This document shows, piece by piece, positions 51,821-61,352 of a DNA stretch of 64,000 bases. The notes under the pieces are model-generated. The model made no database searches, was not told the DNA's origin, and saw only the letters and a program-made list of their open reading frames with translations. This DNA is from an uncultured bacterium. GTDB taxonomy: Bacteria > Cyanobacteriota > Vampirovibrionia > Gastranaerophilales > Gastranaerophilaceae. The first letter of the stretch is position 1; each line of letters begins with the position of its first letter. The stretch spans positions 62,001-126,000 of the forward strand of contig CASDPF010000001.1 of the NCBI GenBank assembly GCA_949282215.1, written 5' to 3'. The position numbers and the translations under genes are program-made.

Positions 51821-52897
51821 ATGAAAATGATAAAAGAAAAATTGTTTAGTAAAACTCCCGTAATTGTTGGCTTGGAGAGCGGATATGATAATTATATTAT
51901 GGCAATAGAATCGAGCTGTGATGAGACTGCTTGTGCTATTGTTAAAAACGGACGTGAAGTTATTGCAAATGTTGTTGCTTCTCAAATTAAAACGCACGCA
52001 AAGTTTGGCGGTGTTATTCCTGAAATAGCAGCAAGAGAACATTTAGATTCTATTAATATTGTTATTGAGGAAGCTTTTAATCAGGCAAAAGACTTTGCAG
52101 GTATTGAGCCTAAAGATATTACAGCTTTTGCAGGAACAGTCGGTCCTGGACTTGTAGGATGTTTGTTAGTAGGTTTAAATGCTGCAAAAGCTCTTGCTTT
52201 AGTCTATGACAAACCTTTTATCGGGGTAAATCATTTAAATGCTCATTTATGCGGTAATTACATTGATACAGAATTAAAACCTCCTTTTATGGCTTTATTG
52301 GTTAGTGGCGGACATACGCAGATTATAGATGTAAAATCATATTCTGAGCAGTATATTTTAGGTGAAACTATTGATGATGCGGTTGGTGAAGCTTATGATA
52401 AAGTCGCAAGACTAATAGGATTACCTTATCCTGGTGGCCCCAGACTTGATAAATTGGCTCAAGAAGGAAATTCTAAGACCTATCATTTGCCTGAAGCAAA
52501 AGTAGATGGATATAATTTCAGTTTTAGCGGTTTGAAAACTGCAGTTTTAAGATTAGTTAAAGAATTAAAAAAAGAGTATGAGTCTGAAGAATTACCTGAA
52601 GATGTTGTAAAAGATGTTTGTGCCAGTTTTCAGGAATGTGTGTCCTCTACTTTATTGAAAAAACTTAAAAAAGCTGCTCTGGAAAAAGATTATAAACAGG
52701 TTGTTATTGCCGGTGGGGTTGCTGCAAATTCCGAAATACGCAGAAAGATTTTTAATCTTGAAAATGAAGGTTTTAAAGTCTTTGCACCTCCTATGAAATA
52801 TTGTACTGATAATGCTGCGATGGTTGCATCTTGTGCTTATTTTAATACCAATACTTTTGATGATGTTAATGTTGAAGTTTTTTCAAGAGTTAAATAG
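51821..52897 (+). CDS. tsaD: tRNA threonylcarbamoyladenosine transferase TsaD
   Basis: It makes t6A37 in ANN-decoding tRNAs with TsaB, C and E. The protein has SSCDETACAIV, the metal motif HLNAHLCG, LVSGGHTQI, PGGPRLDKLA and the closing GGVAANSEIRRK. The start is unclear. ATG 51821 gives about 25 residues before the usual beginning, while ATG 51900 (MAIESSCDET) would trim the first strand. TTG 51803 is a third option. The extra N-terminus (MKMIKEKLFSKTPVIVG) is untypical. Confidence 0.93.
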   Translation: MKMIKEKLFSKTPVIVGLESGYDNYIMAIESSCDETACAIVKNGREVIANVVASQIKTHAKFGGVIPEIAAREHLDSINIVIEEAFNQAKDFAGIEPKDITAFAGTVGPGLVGCLLVGLNAAKALALVYDKPFIGVNHLNAHLCGNYIDTELKPPFMALLVSGGHTQIIDVKSYSEQYILGETIDDAVGEAYDKVARLIGLPYPGGPRLDKLAQEGNSKTYHLPEAKVDGYNFSFSGLKTAVLRLVKELKKEYESEELPEDVVKDVCASFQECVSSTLLKKLKKAALEKDYKQVVIAGGVAANSEIRRKIFNLENEGFKVFAPPMKYCTDNAAMVASCAYFNTNTFDDVNVEVFSRVK

Positions 52898-52985
52898 GTT
52901 AAGAAAATTTAATATTTATGTGCTGATTGTGCAATTTTTTATATTTACGTTTTTTTATATTCAATGTAAATAGCAGGTAAAGTGT

Positions 52986-54371
52986 GTGCAAATAAATAAT
53001 TTTAAAGATATTAACTATAACAATAAAAGTACTTCATTTCAAGGTTTGACTTCCATTATGTCCAAAAGAATTTCCTCTAATCCAGATTATTTGGACAAGT
53101 TAAGTCAGGTATATACCAGAGAAAATGGCAGTGTCGGTAATCTGCCAAAAGATTTTTTTGAATTGTTTAAGTCAAAGTCAAAAGAAGCAAATGCAAAGAA
53201 AATAGCTTCGGTAAAAGAGGCTTTGAACGAAGCAAATGAAATTCTTGCAGGAATTGAAGAATTAAAAATTGAAATTGGTCGAAATATGAAACCTAATTCC
53301 TTAATTAATGCTTTTTTGCCCAAAATTGCAAAACTAAATATTCAACCGGAACGTATCCCTCGTATTATTACTGAAATGCGTAAGCGTTTTACTCCAGATA
53401 AATCAGTGCTGAATTCTTATGCCGAAAAAGCTGGTGCAGTATTGCAAAAACGTTTTGTTGAAAATGGAATCATAAAAGGTACAGATAGAGTCGAATTATC
53501 ATATATTGACCAAGGTAAATATAAGAATACTTTTAAGTTGCGTCTGTTGAATGAAGAAGATAGAGATATTATTCACCCAAAAGTATTGCTTAGTTTTAAA
53601 TCTCCAAAATCAGCAATGGGGCAGATAAACGTTCTTCTTGGACTTATGAAGAATTATTTTCAAAGTATTAAACCAAAAGAATACTTGCCGTTAGTTACTA
53701 ATGTATTAGATCATGCTTCTGCAAAGGTTGTTCCTCCTAGTGAAAAAGAGCTGTATAAAAAATCTTTGCTTGAAATATACAGTAAAATGAAGATGAAAAA
53801 TGAAGAAGATAAATTTATGGCACTTATCAAAGAAACGATGTTTGATGAAATCAAATATAACGGTGTCGGTCCGGAAAGTAATATTACTCAATTTATAAAA
53901 CGAGCAGCGGGGCATCCTATGCGTGCTTCAGATTATATTGATATCTATTACTTGAATACGTTAAACAATGTTGGACTGTCTGAGTTTTCAGATACTGCTA
54001 TGCCACCTATTACGAAGAAAATTAATCTTCATAAGTACGGACTTTTTCATGACGATCTTATAACTAATAAAAATAACGAAGTCGCAGGACGTGTTATAGA
54101 TTACGGCGGAATAAAACCTCTTTTTGGAATGCAGGAGCTTTCTGAAAATAAGGTGGCTCGTCGTTATTATCATAAGATTTCGCAAATTAGTTTTAAAGAC
54201 GACCGTGATACTCAAATAGAGCGTGTAAAGTATTGGAACAAATTATACTGTGCTGCTGTTAAAGCTTCTATTCCTAATCATAATGATATACTATTAGCTC
54301 TGCGTAAAGCTAAAAATCTTATTAGTCCTGAATATTGGCATTTGTTAGCGGACGTTAAAGCTGGGCTGTAA
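52986..54371 (+). CDS. Kinase-fold-like protein with N-terminal tag (tentative), 461 aa
   Basis: The N-terminus MQINNFKDINYNNKSTSFQG carries the recurring tag. The protein then has kinase-like marks: a G-loop DQGKYKNTFKL (175-185), a strand LLSFK (Lys near 205), FHDDLITN (catalytic-loop-like, His355-Asp357) and VIDYGG (370-375, DFG-like). HDD to DYG spacing is about 15 residues. It begins with GTG after AGGTAAA. It could be an active atypical kinase. Its 3' end overlaps converging gshB by 27 nt. Structure prediction would settle the fold. Confidence 0.65.
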   Translation: MQINNFKDINYNNKSTSFQGLTSIMSKRISSNPDYLDKLSQVYTRENGSVGNLPKDFFELFKSKSKEANAKKIASVKEALNEANEILAGIEELKIEIGRNMKPNSLINAFLPKIAKLNIQPERIPRIITEMRKRFTPDKSVLNSYAEKAGAVLQKRFVENGIIKGTDRVELSYIDQGKYKNTFKLRLLNEEDRDIIHPKVLLSFKSPKSAMGQINVLLGLMKNYFQSIKPKEYLPLVTNVLDHASAKVVPPSEKELYKKSLLEIYSKMKMKNEEDKFMALIKETMFDEIKYNGVGPESNITQFIKRAAGHPMRASDYIDIYYLNTLNNVGLSEFSDTAMPPITKKINLHKYGLFHDDLITNKNNEVAGRVIDYGGIKPLFGMQELSENKVARRYYHKISQISFKDDRDTQIERVKYWNKLYCAAVKASIPNHNDILLALRKAKNLISPEYWHLLADVKAGL

Positions 54372-55325
54372 TTCTTTTGTTTCATACTTTGACAATATAA
54401 AGCTTGTAATTTCTTTTTCTAATTCACAGCCAAAATGATTATTTATTTCTTTTATGAAATAACATGGACTTGTGACATTAATTTCTATTATCTTACCATC
54501 AATTACGTCAAGACCCGCCATGCAAATCCCCATTTTATTTAATTTTTCTGCAACAAGAGTAAATTTAGCTTTTTCTATATCGGTTAATTCTGCTTTTATT
54601 ATATTTGCATCACAGTGTTCATTAAATTTAAAATCATCATTTGAAGGCAGTTTTTGTACGCAGTAGTCAAGAACTTTATTCCCTAAAAATAATACTCTTT
54701 TGTCGCCATATTTGGCTTTTTCAATATATTTCTGCACCATTACGAGTGTTGATTGATTATTTGTCATTGAATTTATGATTACTGCAGTATTTTTATCTCC
54801 TTTTTTGAGGCACATAACTCCTGCTCCAAAACATTTGTTTAAAGGTTTTAACACAATTTCTTCATGTTCATTTAAAAAGTCTATTATATCAGCTTTAGAT
54901 GCTGTGACAATGTTTTCAGGCATAAATTCTAAAAATTCTATCGTATGAAGTTTTTCATTGAAATCTCTTATCGCTCTTGGTTCATTTAGTACGGTTGTTT
55001 TTTTTCTGTCAACAAAATCGAATACGTAGGTTGAATTTATATAGTCTAAGTCCACAGGCGGGTCTTGTCTGAACATAACAAGTTGAAAGTCTTCTATTTT
55101 TTTATGAATATCCTGTTTGTCATAAAAAATGTTTCCATTTTTTTCATAAGCTTCATAGCAATGAGTATAAGCAATATTTTTATATACAGATAGCTTGTCT
55201 ATCGTAGTAATATAAACATTTTTGTTCTGGTTAAGCATTTCTCTTATCAGCCAAAAGTTTGTGACAAGATTGTTAAATTCAAAATATTTTAACTCAATTC
55301 TGTCTATTATAAATAAGATATCCAT
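54345..55325 (-). CDS. gshB: Glutathione synthetase-like ATP-grasp protein
   Basis: The ATP-grasp protein of 326 residues resembles bacterial GshB: FRQDPPVDLDYINSTYVFDF, LNEPRAIRDFNEKL, IVLKPLNKCFGAGV (ATP binding) and CMAGLDVIDGKIIEINVTSPC near the end. It would join gamma-Glu-Cys to Gly. No gshA is in the window, so a related ligase role is possible. A hairpin terminator upstream separates it from the preceding gene. Confidence 0.88.
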   Translation of the reverse strand: MDILFIIDRIELKYFEFNNLVTNFWLIREMLNQNKNVYITTIDKLSVYKNIAYTHCYEAYEKNGNIFYDKQDIHKKIEDFQLVMFRQDPPVDLDYINSTYVFDFVDRKKTTVLNEPRAIRDFNEKLHTIEFLEFMPENIVTASKADIIDFLNEHEEIVLKPLNKCFGAGVMCLKKGDKNTAVIINSMTNNQSTLVMVQKYIEKAKYGDKRVLFLGNKVLDYCVQKLPSNDDFKFNEHCDANIIKAELTDIEKAKFTLVAEKLNKMGICMAGLDVIDGKIIEINVTSPCYFIKEINNHFGCELEKEITSFILSKYETKELQPSFNVR

Positions 55326-55342
55326 AACACCCTCTTTTCTTC

Positions 55343-55399
55343 AAAAAAAATATTACCACTAATTTATTTTAATAACAATAAATATAAGTGGTAATATTT
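55343..55399 (-). terminator. Terminator after the UPF0173 hydrolase gene
   Basis: Read on the minus strand, AAATATTACCACT and AGTGGTAATATTT (55387-55399 and 55348-55360) pair perfectly over a 26-nt AT-rich loop. The hairpin runs into eight T. Confidence 0.75.
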
Positions 55400-55426
55400 C
55401 AGTTATTTGGTTAATAAATAGTTTTA

Positions 55427-56092
55427 CTATTTAATTTCTTCAGGATTTAATATGCAGCATTGAGTATTATTCACTTGCATTAGTTGTAAGAATTTATTCA
55501 AATCAGCCTGAATTTCAGGGAATGTGTTGTAGTGCATAGGGATCACGGTTTTTGCACCTAACCAATCTGCTGCAACAACTGCATGCTCTACATCCATTGT
55601 ATAATTCCCGCCTATAGGAAGTAATGCAATATTTGGTCTGTATAGCTCTTTATATGTTTTAAATTCAGAATTCAGACAGGTATCACCGGCATGGAAAATT
55701 CTTACACCTTGAATGTCAAAAAGAATACTTGCTGCAACTCCACCGTATGTGCCATCTGCAAATGAACTTGAATGGTATGCAGGAAGAAATATTGCTCTTC
55801 CCCAATCATAGTTTAACCAGCAGCCAAGATTTATTGCACGTGTTTTTAATTTTTTTTCTGCAATATGATTTGTTATTTCAGGTACTGCTGTAATTGTAGC
55901 TTTCTTTTCTTTTGCTATTTCTACAGCTTCTCCCAGATGATCTGCATGTGCATGTGTTACAAAAATATCTACAACATTCGACTTTTTATAATCATATTTC
56001 GGATTAATTGATACAAGCGGGTCAACAAGAATAGACTTATCACCAGCTGTAAATTCAAATGCACTGTGTCCTATGTATTTCAAATCAACCAT
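55427..56092 (-). CDS. UPF0173 metal-dependent hydrolase (MBL fold)
   Basis: The 221-residue metallo-beta-lactamase-fold protein has THAHADHLGEA, RIFHAGDTCLNSE and VIPMHYNTFPE, with the His/Asp metal ligands intact. It matches the UPF0173 group. Substrate unknown. GGAGAGC precedes the start. It is divergent from ribD. Confidence 0.93.
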   Translation of the reverse strand: MVDLKYIGHSAFEFTAGDKSILVDPLVSINPKYDYKKSNVVDIFVTHAHADHLGEAVEIAKEKKATITAVPEITNHIAEKKLKTRAINLGCWLNYDWGRAIFLPAYHSSSFADGTYGGVAASILFDIQGVRIFHAGDTCLNSEFKTYKELYRPNIALLPIGGNYTMDVEHAVVAADWLGAKTVIPMHYNTFPEIQADLNKFLQLMQVNNTQCCILNPEEIK

Positions 56093-56159
56093 TATGCTCT
56101 CCTTATTTTTTAATTTAAATACTATATTAAAATACCATTTTTTATAATAAAATACAACT

Positions 56160-57218
56160 ATGGATTACGAAAAATCAATGAAACGTTGTATTGAGCTTGC
56201 TAAAATGGGATATGGAAATGTATCTCCAAATCCATTAGTCGGGTGCGTAGTATATGACAGTTTCGGGAATTTGCTTTCAGAAGGGTATCATAAGAAATAC
56301 GGTCAAAATCATGCAGAGCGTGATGCGTTATTAAAATTAGAACCGTATCAGACTATCGGAGGAACTTTGGTTGTGAATCTTGAGCCTTGCTCGCATTATG
56401 GAAAAACTCCTCCTTGTGCTGATTTAATTATTCAATATGGCATAAAGCGTGTCGTAATTGGAATGCGTGATGTTAATCCGATTGTAGCAGGTAATGGTAT
56501 TAAAAAACTGAAAGATGCCGGAATTGAGATAATAGAAGGTGTGTTGGAAAAAGAATGCAGATATTTAAATGAAATATTTATAAAAAATATGCTTAAAAAC
56601 CAACTTTTTATTGCAATAAAAACCGCGTCAACTCTTGATGGTAAAATTGCAGCTTACAATGGGAGTTCAAAGTGGATTACCTCAGAATGTGCAAGAAGTG
56701 AAGTAAAAGTTATTAGAAATATGTATGACGCTATTATTACATCGTCTTCCACGGTAATTGCTGATAATCCTTCTATGGGGCATAAGTGTAATATAATTAT
56801 TGACAGAAATTTAAAGACTCTTCAAAATGATTATAAAATTTATAAAAACAAAAGAGTTATAGTGTTTTATGATGAACAAATTGAATTGTCTGAGTCTGAT
56901 ATTTGTGCGGAGTTTGTAAAAGCTCCCCTTAACGGTGGCACTATTGATTTAGAATTCGTTTTTAATAAATTATATGCTATTGGATTAAAGAGTGTGCTTA
57001 TAGAAGCAGGAGGACATTTAAACGGTTCAGCTTTAGAATTTACCGATAAAATTTATCATTTCATTGCACCAAAAATTCTGGGGGATAATTTCGGGCTTTC
57101 TTGTTTTAATTTTAGAAGGGCTGATAATATCAATCTTTGTAATAGATTTCATATTGAAAATATAAAAACCTTTGAACCTGATATTTTATTAACTTACTAT
57201 CCGATTGATAATGATTAA
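56160..57218 (+). CDS. ribD: Bifunctional riboflavin deaminase/reductase RibD
   Basis: It performs two steps of riboflavin synthesis. The N-terminal deaminase has HAERDAL (His51, Glu53) and PCSHYGKTPPC (Cys77, Cys86) for zinc. The C-terminal reductase begins near residue 148 (FIAIKTASTLDGKIA) and includes SVLIEAGGHLNGSAL. There is no FMN riboswitch and no other rib gene nearby, so riboflavin genes appear dispersed. It lies 21 nt before the MEMO-AMMECR1 gene. Confidence 0.95.
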   Translation: MDYEKSMKRCIELAKMGYGNVSPNPLVGCVVYDSFGNLLSEGYHKKYGQNHAERDALLKLEPYQTIGGTLVVNLEPCSHYGKTPPCADLIIQYGIKRVVIGMRDVNPIVAGNGIKKLKDAGIEIIEGVLEKECRYLNEIFIKNMLKNQLFIAIKTASTLDGKIAAYNGSSKWITSECARSEVKVIRNMYDAIITSSSTVIADNPSMGHKCNIIIDRNLKTLQNDYKIYKNKRVIVFYDEQIELSESDICAEFVKAPLNGGTIDLEFVFNKLYAIGLKSVLIEAGGHLNGSALEFTDKIYHFIAPKILGDNFGLSCFNFRRADNINLCNRFHIENIKTFEPDILLTYYPIDND

Positions 57219-57239
57219 GCTGGAGTTATAATTGGTTTT

Positions 57240-58565
57240 ATGAAGATTAAAAAGAATACTATTGCAGGAAAATTTTATCCTTCTCACAAAAAAGAACTTT
57301 TAGCATTGTTAGATGATTTTTATTCAAAAACTTCTGTTGGTATAGGATATTTTTCAAGAGCCGTTATTGTTCCTCATGCAGGATATATTTTTTCAGGTGA
57401 GCTTGCGTTGCAAGGGTACAGGTACTTAAATCCTAATAGTGAAAGAATTTTCATTTTTGCTCCATCTCACTATGCAAGATTATATGGATGTGTTAGTTGT
57501 TCCTTTGAAGCATTTGAAACTCCTCTCGGTAATTGCAGTGTAGATGATGAACTGGCAAAAAATTTTGTTATTAATGATGAGGCTTTTCAAAATGAGCATT
57601 CTATTGATGTTCAATTACCGTTTATAAAATATTTTTTTCCAAATGCAAAAATTATTCCTGTACTTTATGGATGTGAAGATTATAAGAATATTGCGGAATT
57701 GATTAAAAAATATTGGACTGATAAAAATACTTCATTCGTGATATCCTCTGATCTAAGCCATTTTTATCCTGAACGCGAAGCTGTAAAAATTGATACTTAT
57801 ACTGCTCAAATGATTGAAACTTGTAATCTTAAAAATTTTGATGCTGAGCAGGCATGTGGTGCTGTTGGAATATGTGGTATTGTTGAGTTTGCTAAAGTAT
57901 TTAATTATAGTCTTATACGATTAGGGCTGACAAATTCTGCAAAAAGAACTGGTGATTCATCAAAAGTAGTCGGGTATGGAAGCTGGTTTTTATATGAGGG
58001 TGATTATGCGGATTATTTGAAAAAATATTATTCTGTGCAAATTTTAGATATATGCAAAAAAAGTATTAGTTCAGGATTACAATTAGGTGATTTTGAAATT
58101 AATTCTTACCCGTCTGTATTTGAAGAAGCAGGTGCCAGTTTTGTCACGCTAAAGATAGACGGAGAGCTTAGAGGTTGCATGGGGTCTGCTATTGCACATA
58201 GACCATTTATTCTTGATTTAATTGAAAACTCTCATTCTGCTGCCTTTAAGGATCCTCGATTTGAACCTTTATCTATTGATGAATTAGATTTTTTAAAAAT
58301 TTCAGTTTCAATTTTGTCTGTTCCCTACAAAATAGTCTTTTCTAATGAAAGTGAATTACTTAAAAATCTTACGCCATTTGTAGACGGTTTAATTATAAGA
58401 GATGGTGAATATCAAGCTGTATATTTGCCTGCTGTTTGGGAATATTTCGGAGATAATAAAAAAGAGTTCTTGAAATCTTTAAAGCTTAAGGCGGGCATGA
58501 GTGAAGATTATTTTTCAGATACAATGCAAGCTTTTAAATTTAAAACAGTAGAAATCAGTCAATGA
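57240..58565 (+). CDS. MEMO1-AMMECR1 fusion (AmmeMemoRadiSam proteins B and A)
   Basis: The N-terminal MEMO-like half (1-260) has FYPSHKKELLALLDDF, VPHAGYIFSGE, EHSIDVQLPFIKYFFP and SSDLSHFYP. The C-terminal AMMECR1 half (270-441) has ASFVTLKIDGELRGCMGS, HSAAFKDPRFEPLS and LKLKAGMSEDYF. In many genomes these are separate genes beside a radical-SAM gene. Here they are fused and no radical-SAM partner is visible. A role in redox or modification chemistry is proposed for the system but is unproven. Confidence 0.92.
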   Translation: MKIKKNTIAGKFYPSHKKELLALLDDFYSKTSVGIGYFSRAVIVPHAGYIFSGELALQGYRYLNPNSERIFIFAPSHYARLYGCVSCSFEAFETPLGNCSVDDELAKNFVINDEAFQNEHSIDVQLPFIKYFFPNAKIIPVLYGCEDYKNIAELIKKYWTDKNTSFVISSDLSHFYPEREAVKIDTYTAQMIETCNLKNFDAEQACGAVGICGIVEFAKVFNYSLIRLGLTNSAKRTGDSSKVVGYGSWFLYEGDYADYLKKYYSVQILDICKKSISSGLQLGDFEINSYPSVFEEAGASFVTLKIDGELRGCMGSAIAHRPFILDLIENSHSAAFKDPRFEPLSIDELDFLKISVSILSVPYKIVFSNESELLKNLTPFVDGLIIRDGEYQAVYLPAVWEYFGDNKKEFLKSLKLKAGMSEDYFSDTMQAFKFKTVEISQ

Positions 58566-60417
58566 TTTTCCCGCTGAATAGGTCTACGACCATATTAACC
58601 ATATCAGAATGTGTCTCTTTATACTCTTTGTTATTTGGTTCTTGAGAATTTTCAGATGCCATATCTTCTTTAATTTGTTCAATTTCTACTTCATTGACAT
58701 CCTCGGATTTTTCATTTGTCTCAACTGTTACCGTTTGGTGTATTTGTGTCTTAGGCTGGCTTAATTGCCTGGGAGGCACCTTCACTGCTACATCATCAGG
58801 TAATGGCAATCTTATTACAACATTTGAATTTGTTTGCCCAAACAGGTTGTCTATAGCTTCAATAAGAGATTGCTTTTTTGAACCGTTTTGAATTTGGTTT
58901 AGGAAAATTTCATTTTTCATTGTAAGTACGGTCTCTTCCGCTGAAATTTTGACAGGATTAGCCCATTGTTTCAGTAATGCTCTTGTAGGTGGGCTTGAAA
59001 TATTTTCCAATAATTGTCCCCATAAAATTGTTATATCATCAGAAGGAATTGATTTTGCCTTAGGCATTGGCGAAAAATCTTCTTGTTTTTGACTTTCATT
59101 TTGTATGGTTTCAGTTTTTGACTGTTCAATATTTTTTTGTTCTTGAGTATTTTGTTCAATATGTTTTACTGATTTATCTTCAGTCAGCTCTTTTATTTTT
59201 TGTCTGTTTAAAACAGGTGTTGGAGGAGTTTTGTATGATGCCGTAACCGTTTGAGCAGGCATTCCTCCTTCCAGTTTTGACAATCTGTTTTGAAGTTCTA
59301 TTAATGAGGTATTTTCTGCCAAGTTTGCAAGATCGATAACCCCGACTTCTAACCATAGTCTTGGATTATTTGTGGTTTTAACCTCTTTAATATAATCCGC
59401 AGTTTTGTCAATAAGGAATGTAATCTGGTGTGTATCAAGTGAGTTTGCTTGAGATTGAAGTTCTTTTATTTGAGCTTCATTCAGTTGAGTGAGTTCAAAT
59501 ACAATTTCCGGTTTGCAGTTTTTAACAATTAAAAGATTTTTAAAATAATCTAAAAGGTTTGTTAAAATTTGTGCAGGTTCATTGCCGGAATTATATATTT
59601 TTTCTAAAGTTTCAATAGCTCCCTGTGGGTTAGATGATGTAATTCCATTTGAAAGTGAATGCAGGGTATCGAAAGATAATCTCCCCAGAAGATTATTTAT
59701 ATCATCAGTAGAGATTGCCTCTTCTCCGTCTAATATACTTAATTGGTCAAGAAGTGCTATACTGTCTCGCATTCCTCCTGCTGAATTTTTTGCTATTGTG
59801 AACAGAGCATCATCTGTAATATTAATTTTTTCACTATCAGAAATATATCTTAGATGTTTTACTATATCATCTGTAGTAATTCTCCTGAAATCAAATCTTT
59901 GGCAGCGGCTTTTAATGGTATCCAAAACCTTGTGAACTTCTGTCGTTGCAAGAATAAAAATTACATTTTTAGGCGGTTCTTCAAGTGTCTTTAAAAGTGC
60001 GTTGAATGCAGTGTTAGAGAGCATGTGGACTTCATCTATGATGTAAATTTTGTATCTGCTGTTTACAGGTGCATACATTACTTTTTCTAAGATGTTTTGA
60101 GCATCTTCTACTTTTCTGTTGCTCGCAGCATCGATTTCTATTACATCCATCGGTACAGAATTTGTAATATCAATACAGTTTTCACATTTACCGCAAGGGG
60201 TTATTGTAGGGCCTTCTTTGCAGTTAAGTGATTTTGCAAAAATACGGGCAGTGGATGTTTTTCCTGTTCCTCTCGGACCTGTAAAAAGGTATGCGTGCGA
60301 AATCTTATCCATCGCAATTGCGTTGGTCAAAGCTCTTTTTATATGTTCTTGTCCGACGATTTCCTCTAATCTTTGAGGACGATATTTTCTGTATAATGGA
60401 ATATATTTTTCATTCAT
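58555..60417 (-). CDS. dnaX: DNA polymerase III subunits gamma/tau
   Basis: This is the clamp-loader ATPase of the replication machine. The 620-residue protein has Walker A GPRGTGKTS (47-55), zinc Cys at 66, 75, 78 and 81, Walker B IIDEVHML and the sensor ATTEVHKVLDTIKSRCQ. The tau-type C-terminal region (from about 370) is Gln/Glu/Lys-rich with a helical end. No obvious poly-A frameshift site for making gamma was noted. Its stop overlaps the MEMO fusion end by 11 nt. Confidence 0.96.
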   Translation of the reverse strand: MNEKYIPLYRKYRPQRLEEIVGQEHIKRALTNAIAMDKISHAYLFTGPRGTGKTSTARIFAKSLNCKEGPTITPCGKCENCIDITNSVPMDVIEIDAASNRKVEDAQNILEKVMYAPVNSRYKIYIIDEVHMLSNTAFNALLKTLEEPPKNVIFILATTEVHKVLDTIKSRCQRFDFRRITTDDIVKHLRYISDSEKINITDDALFTIAKNSAGGMRDSIALLDQLSILDGEEAISTDDINNLLGRLSFDTLHSLSNGITSSNPQGAIETLEKIYNSGNEPAQILTNLLDYFKNLLIVKNCKPEIVFELTQLNEAQIKELQSQANSLDTHQITFLIDKTADYIKEVKTTNNPRLWLEVGVIDLANLAENTSLIELQNRLSKLEGGMPAQTVTASYKTPPTPVLNRQKIKELTEDKSVKHIEQNTQEQKNIEQSKTETIQNESQKQEDFSPMPKAKSIPSDDITILWGQLLENISSPPTRALLKQWANPVKISAEETVLTMKNEIFLNQIQNGSKKQSLIEAIDNLFGQTNSNVVIRLPLPDDVAVKVPPRQLSQPKTQIHQTVTVETNEKSEDVNEVEIEQIKEDMASENSQEPNNKEYKETHSDMVNMVVDLFSGKIID

Positions 60418-60458
60418 GATATTAATAATATAACAAAAGTTATTAAAAAGGGTGAATT

Positions 60459-61340
60459 ATGAACTTAATTAAACCTCCATATTTGAATGAAGGAGATACT
60501 GTAGCGATTATAGCTCCTGCCGGTGTCGTTGAGTATGACGAGATTATAAAAGCTCAAGTTTATTTTGAACGCCATAACTTACGGGTTAAGCTCGGTAAAA
60601 ATATATTTAAATCAAACCGCTATATGGCAGGTAGTGATGAAGAACGTGTTAAGGATTTGCATGAAGCTTTTCTTGATGACTCTGTTAATGCTATCGTTTG
60701 TGCCAGAGGAGGATATGGTTCAATAAGGCTTATTAAACTTATTGACTTTGATTTAATTCGCAAACATCCAAAGATTTTTTGCGGGTTTTCTGATATTACG
60801 GCACTGTCATTGATGATGGCAAAACATTCAGATTTAATTACTTTTTCCGGCCCTATGGCTCAATCTGATTTTAATGATATAACCGATTTTACTGCAAAAT
60901 CATTTTTTAATGTAATGTCTGGCGGTTTTGAAGAATATTTTTCTACATATACACTATGTTCAGGAAATACAGAGGGTATTATATGGGGGGGAAACCTTTC
61001 TACAATTGTTTCTCTTTGCGGAATTGATTTTATTCCTGATGAGGATTTTATTTTCTTCGTTGAAGACTTGAATGAGCCGGCTTATAAAATTGATAAAATG
61101 CTTAATCAACTTATAAATATAAAAGAGTTTCGTACTTATTGCAAGGGAATTTTGTTTGGTGAATTTTTGGATTGCGGTGATGAGTCTTGGTTATATGAGA
61201 TTTTTTCTGAAGCTGCTTCGATTTTGGAGATTCCTGCCTATGGCGGTTTTAAGTTTACACATTCAAACGATAAACAAACAATTCCGATTGGTGCTAAAGG
61301 TTACTTGCAAGACGGTATTTTATCTTATAAAATGATTTAA
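60459..61340 (+). CDS. LD-carboxypeptidase (S66 family)
   Basis: The 293-residue protein matches the LdcA/MccF family. Ser111 in CGFSDITAL, Glu202 in FFVEDLNEPAYKID, and His268 in FKFTHSND form the catalytic triad. VCARGGYGSIRLI precedes the Ser. There is no signal peptide, so it probably works in cytosolic murein recycling, removing D-Ala from tetrapeptides. GGGTGAATT precedes the start. It is first in an operon with rsmE and the CCA-type gene. Confidence 0.92.
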   Translation: MNLIKPPYLNEGDTVAIIAPAGVVEYDEIIKAQVYFERHNLRVKLGKNIFKSNRYMAGSDEERVKDLHEAFLDDSVNAIVCARGGYGSIRLIKLIDFDLIRKHPKIFCGFSDITALSLMMAKHSDLITFSGPMAQSDFNDITDFTAKSFFNVMSGGFEEYFSTYTLCSGNTEGIIWGGNLSTIVSLCGIDFIPDEDFIFFVEDLNEPAYKIDKMLNQLINIKEFRTYCKGILFGEFLDCGDESWLYEIFSEAASILEIPAYGGFKFTHSNDKQTIPIGAKGYLQDGILSYKMI

Positions 61341-61352
61341 GGAGGATTAATT

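Noticed and set aside
56100-56159. FMN riboswitch before ribD
   Set aside because: The gap is only about 60 nt, AT-rich, and lacks the conserved riboswitch blocks.
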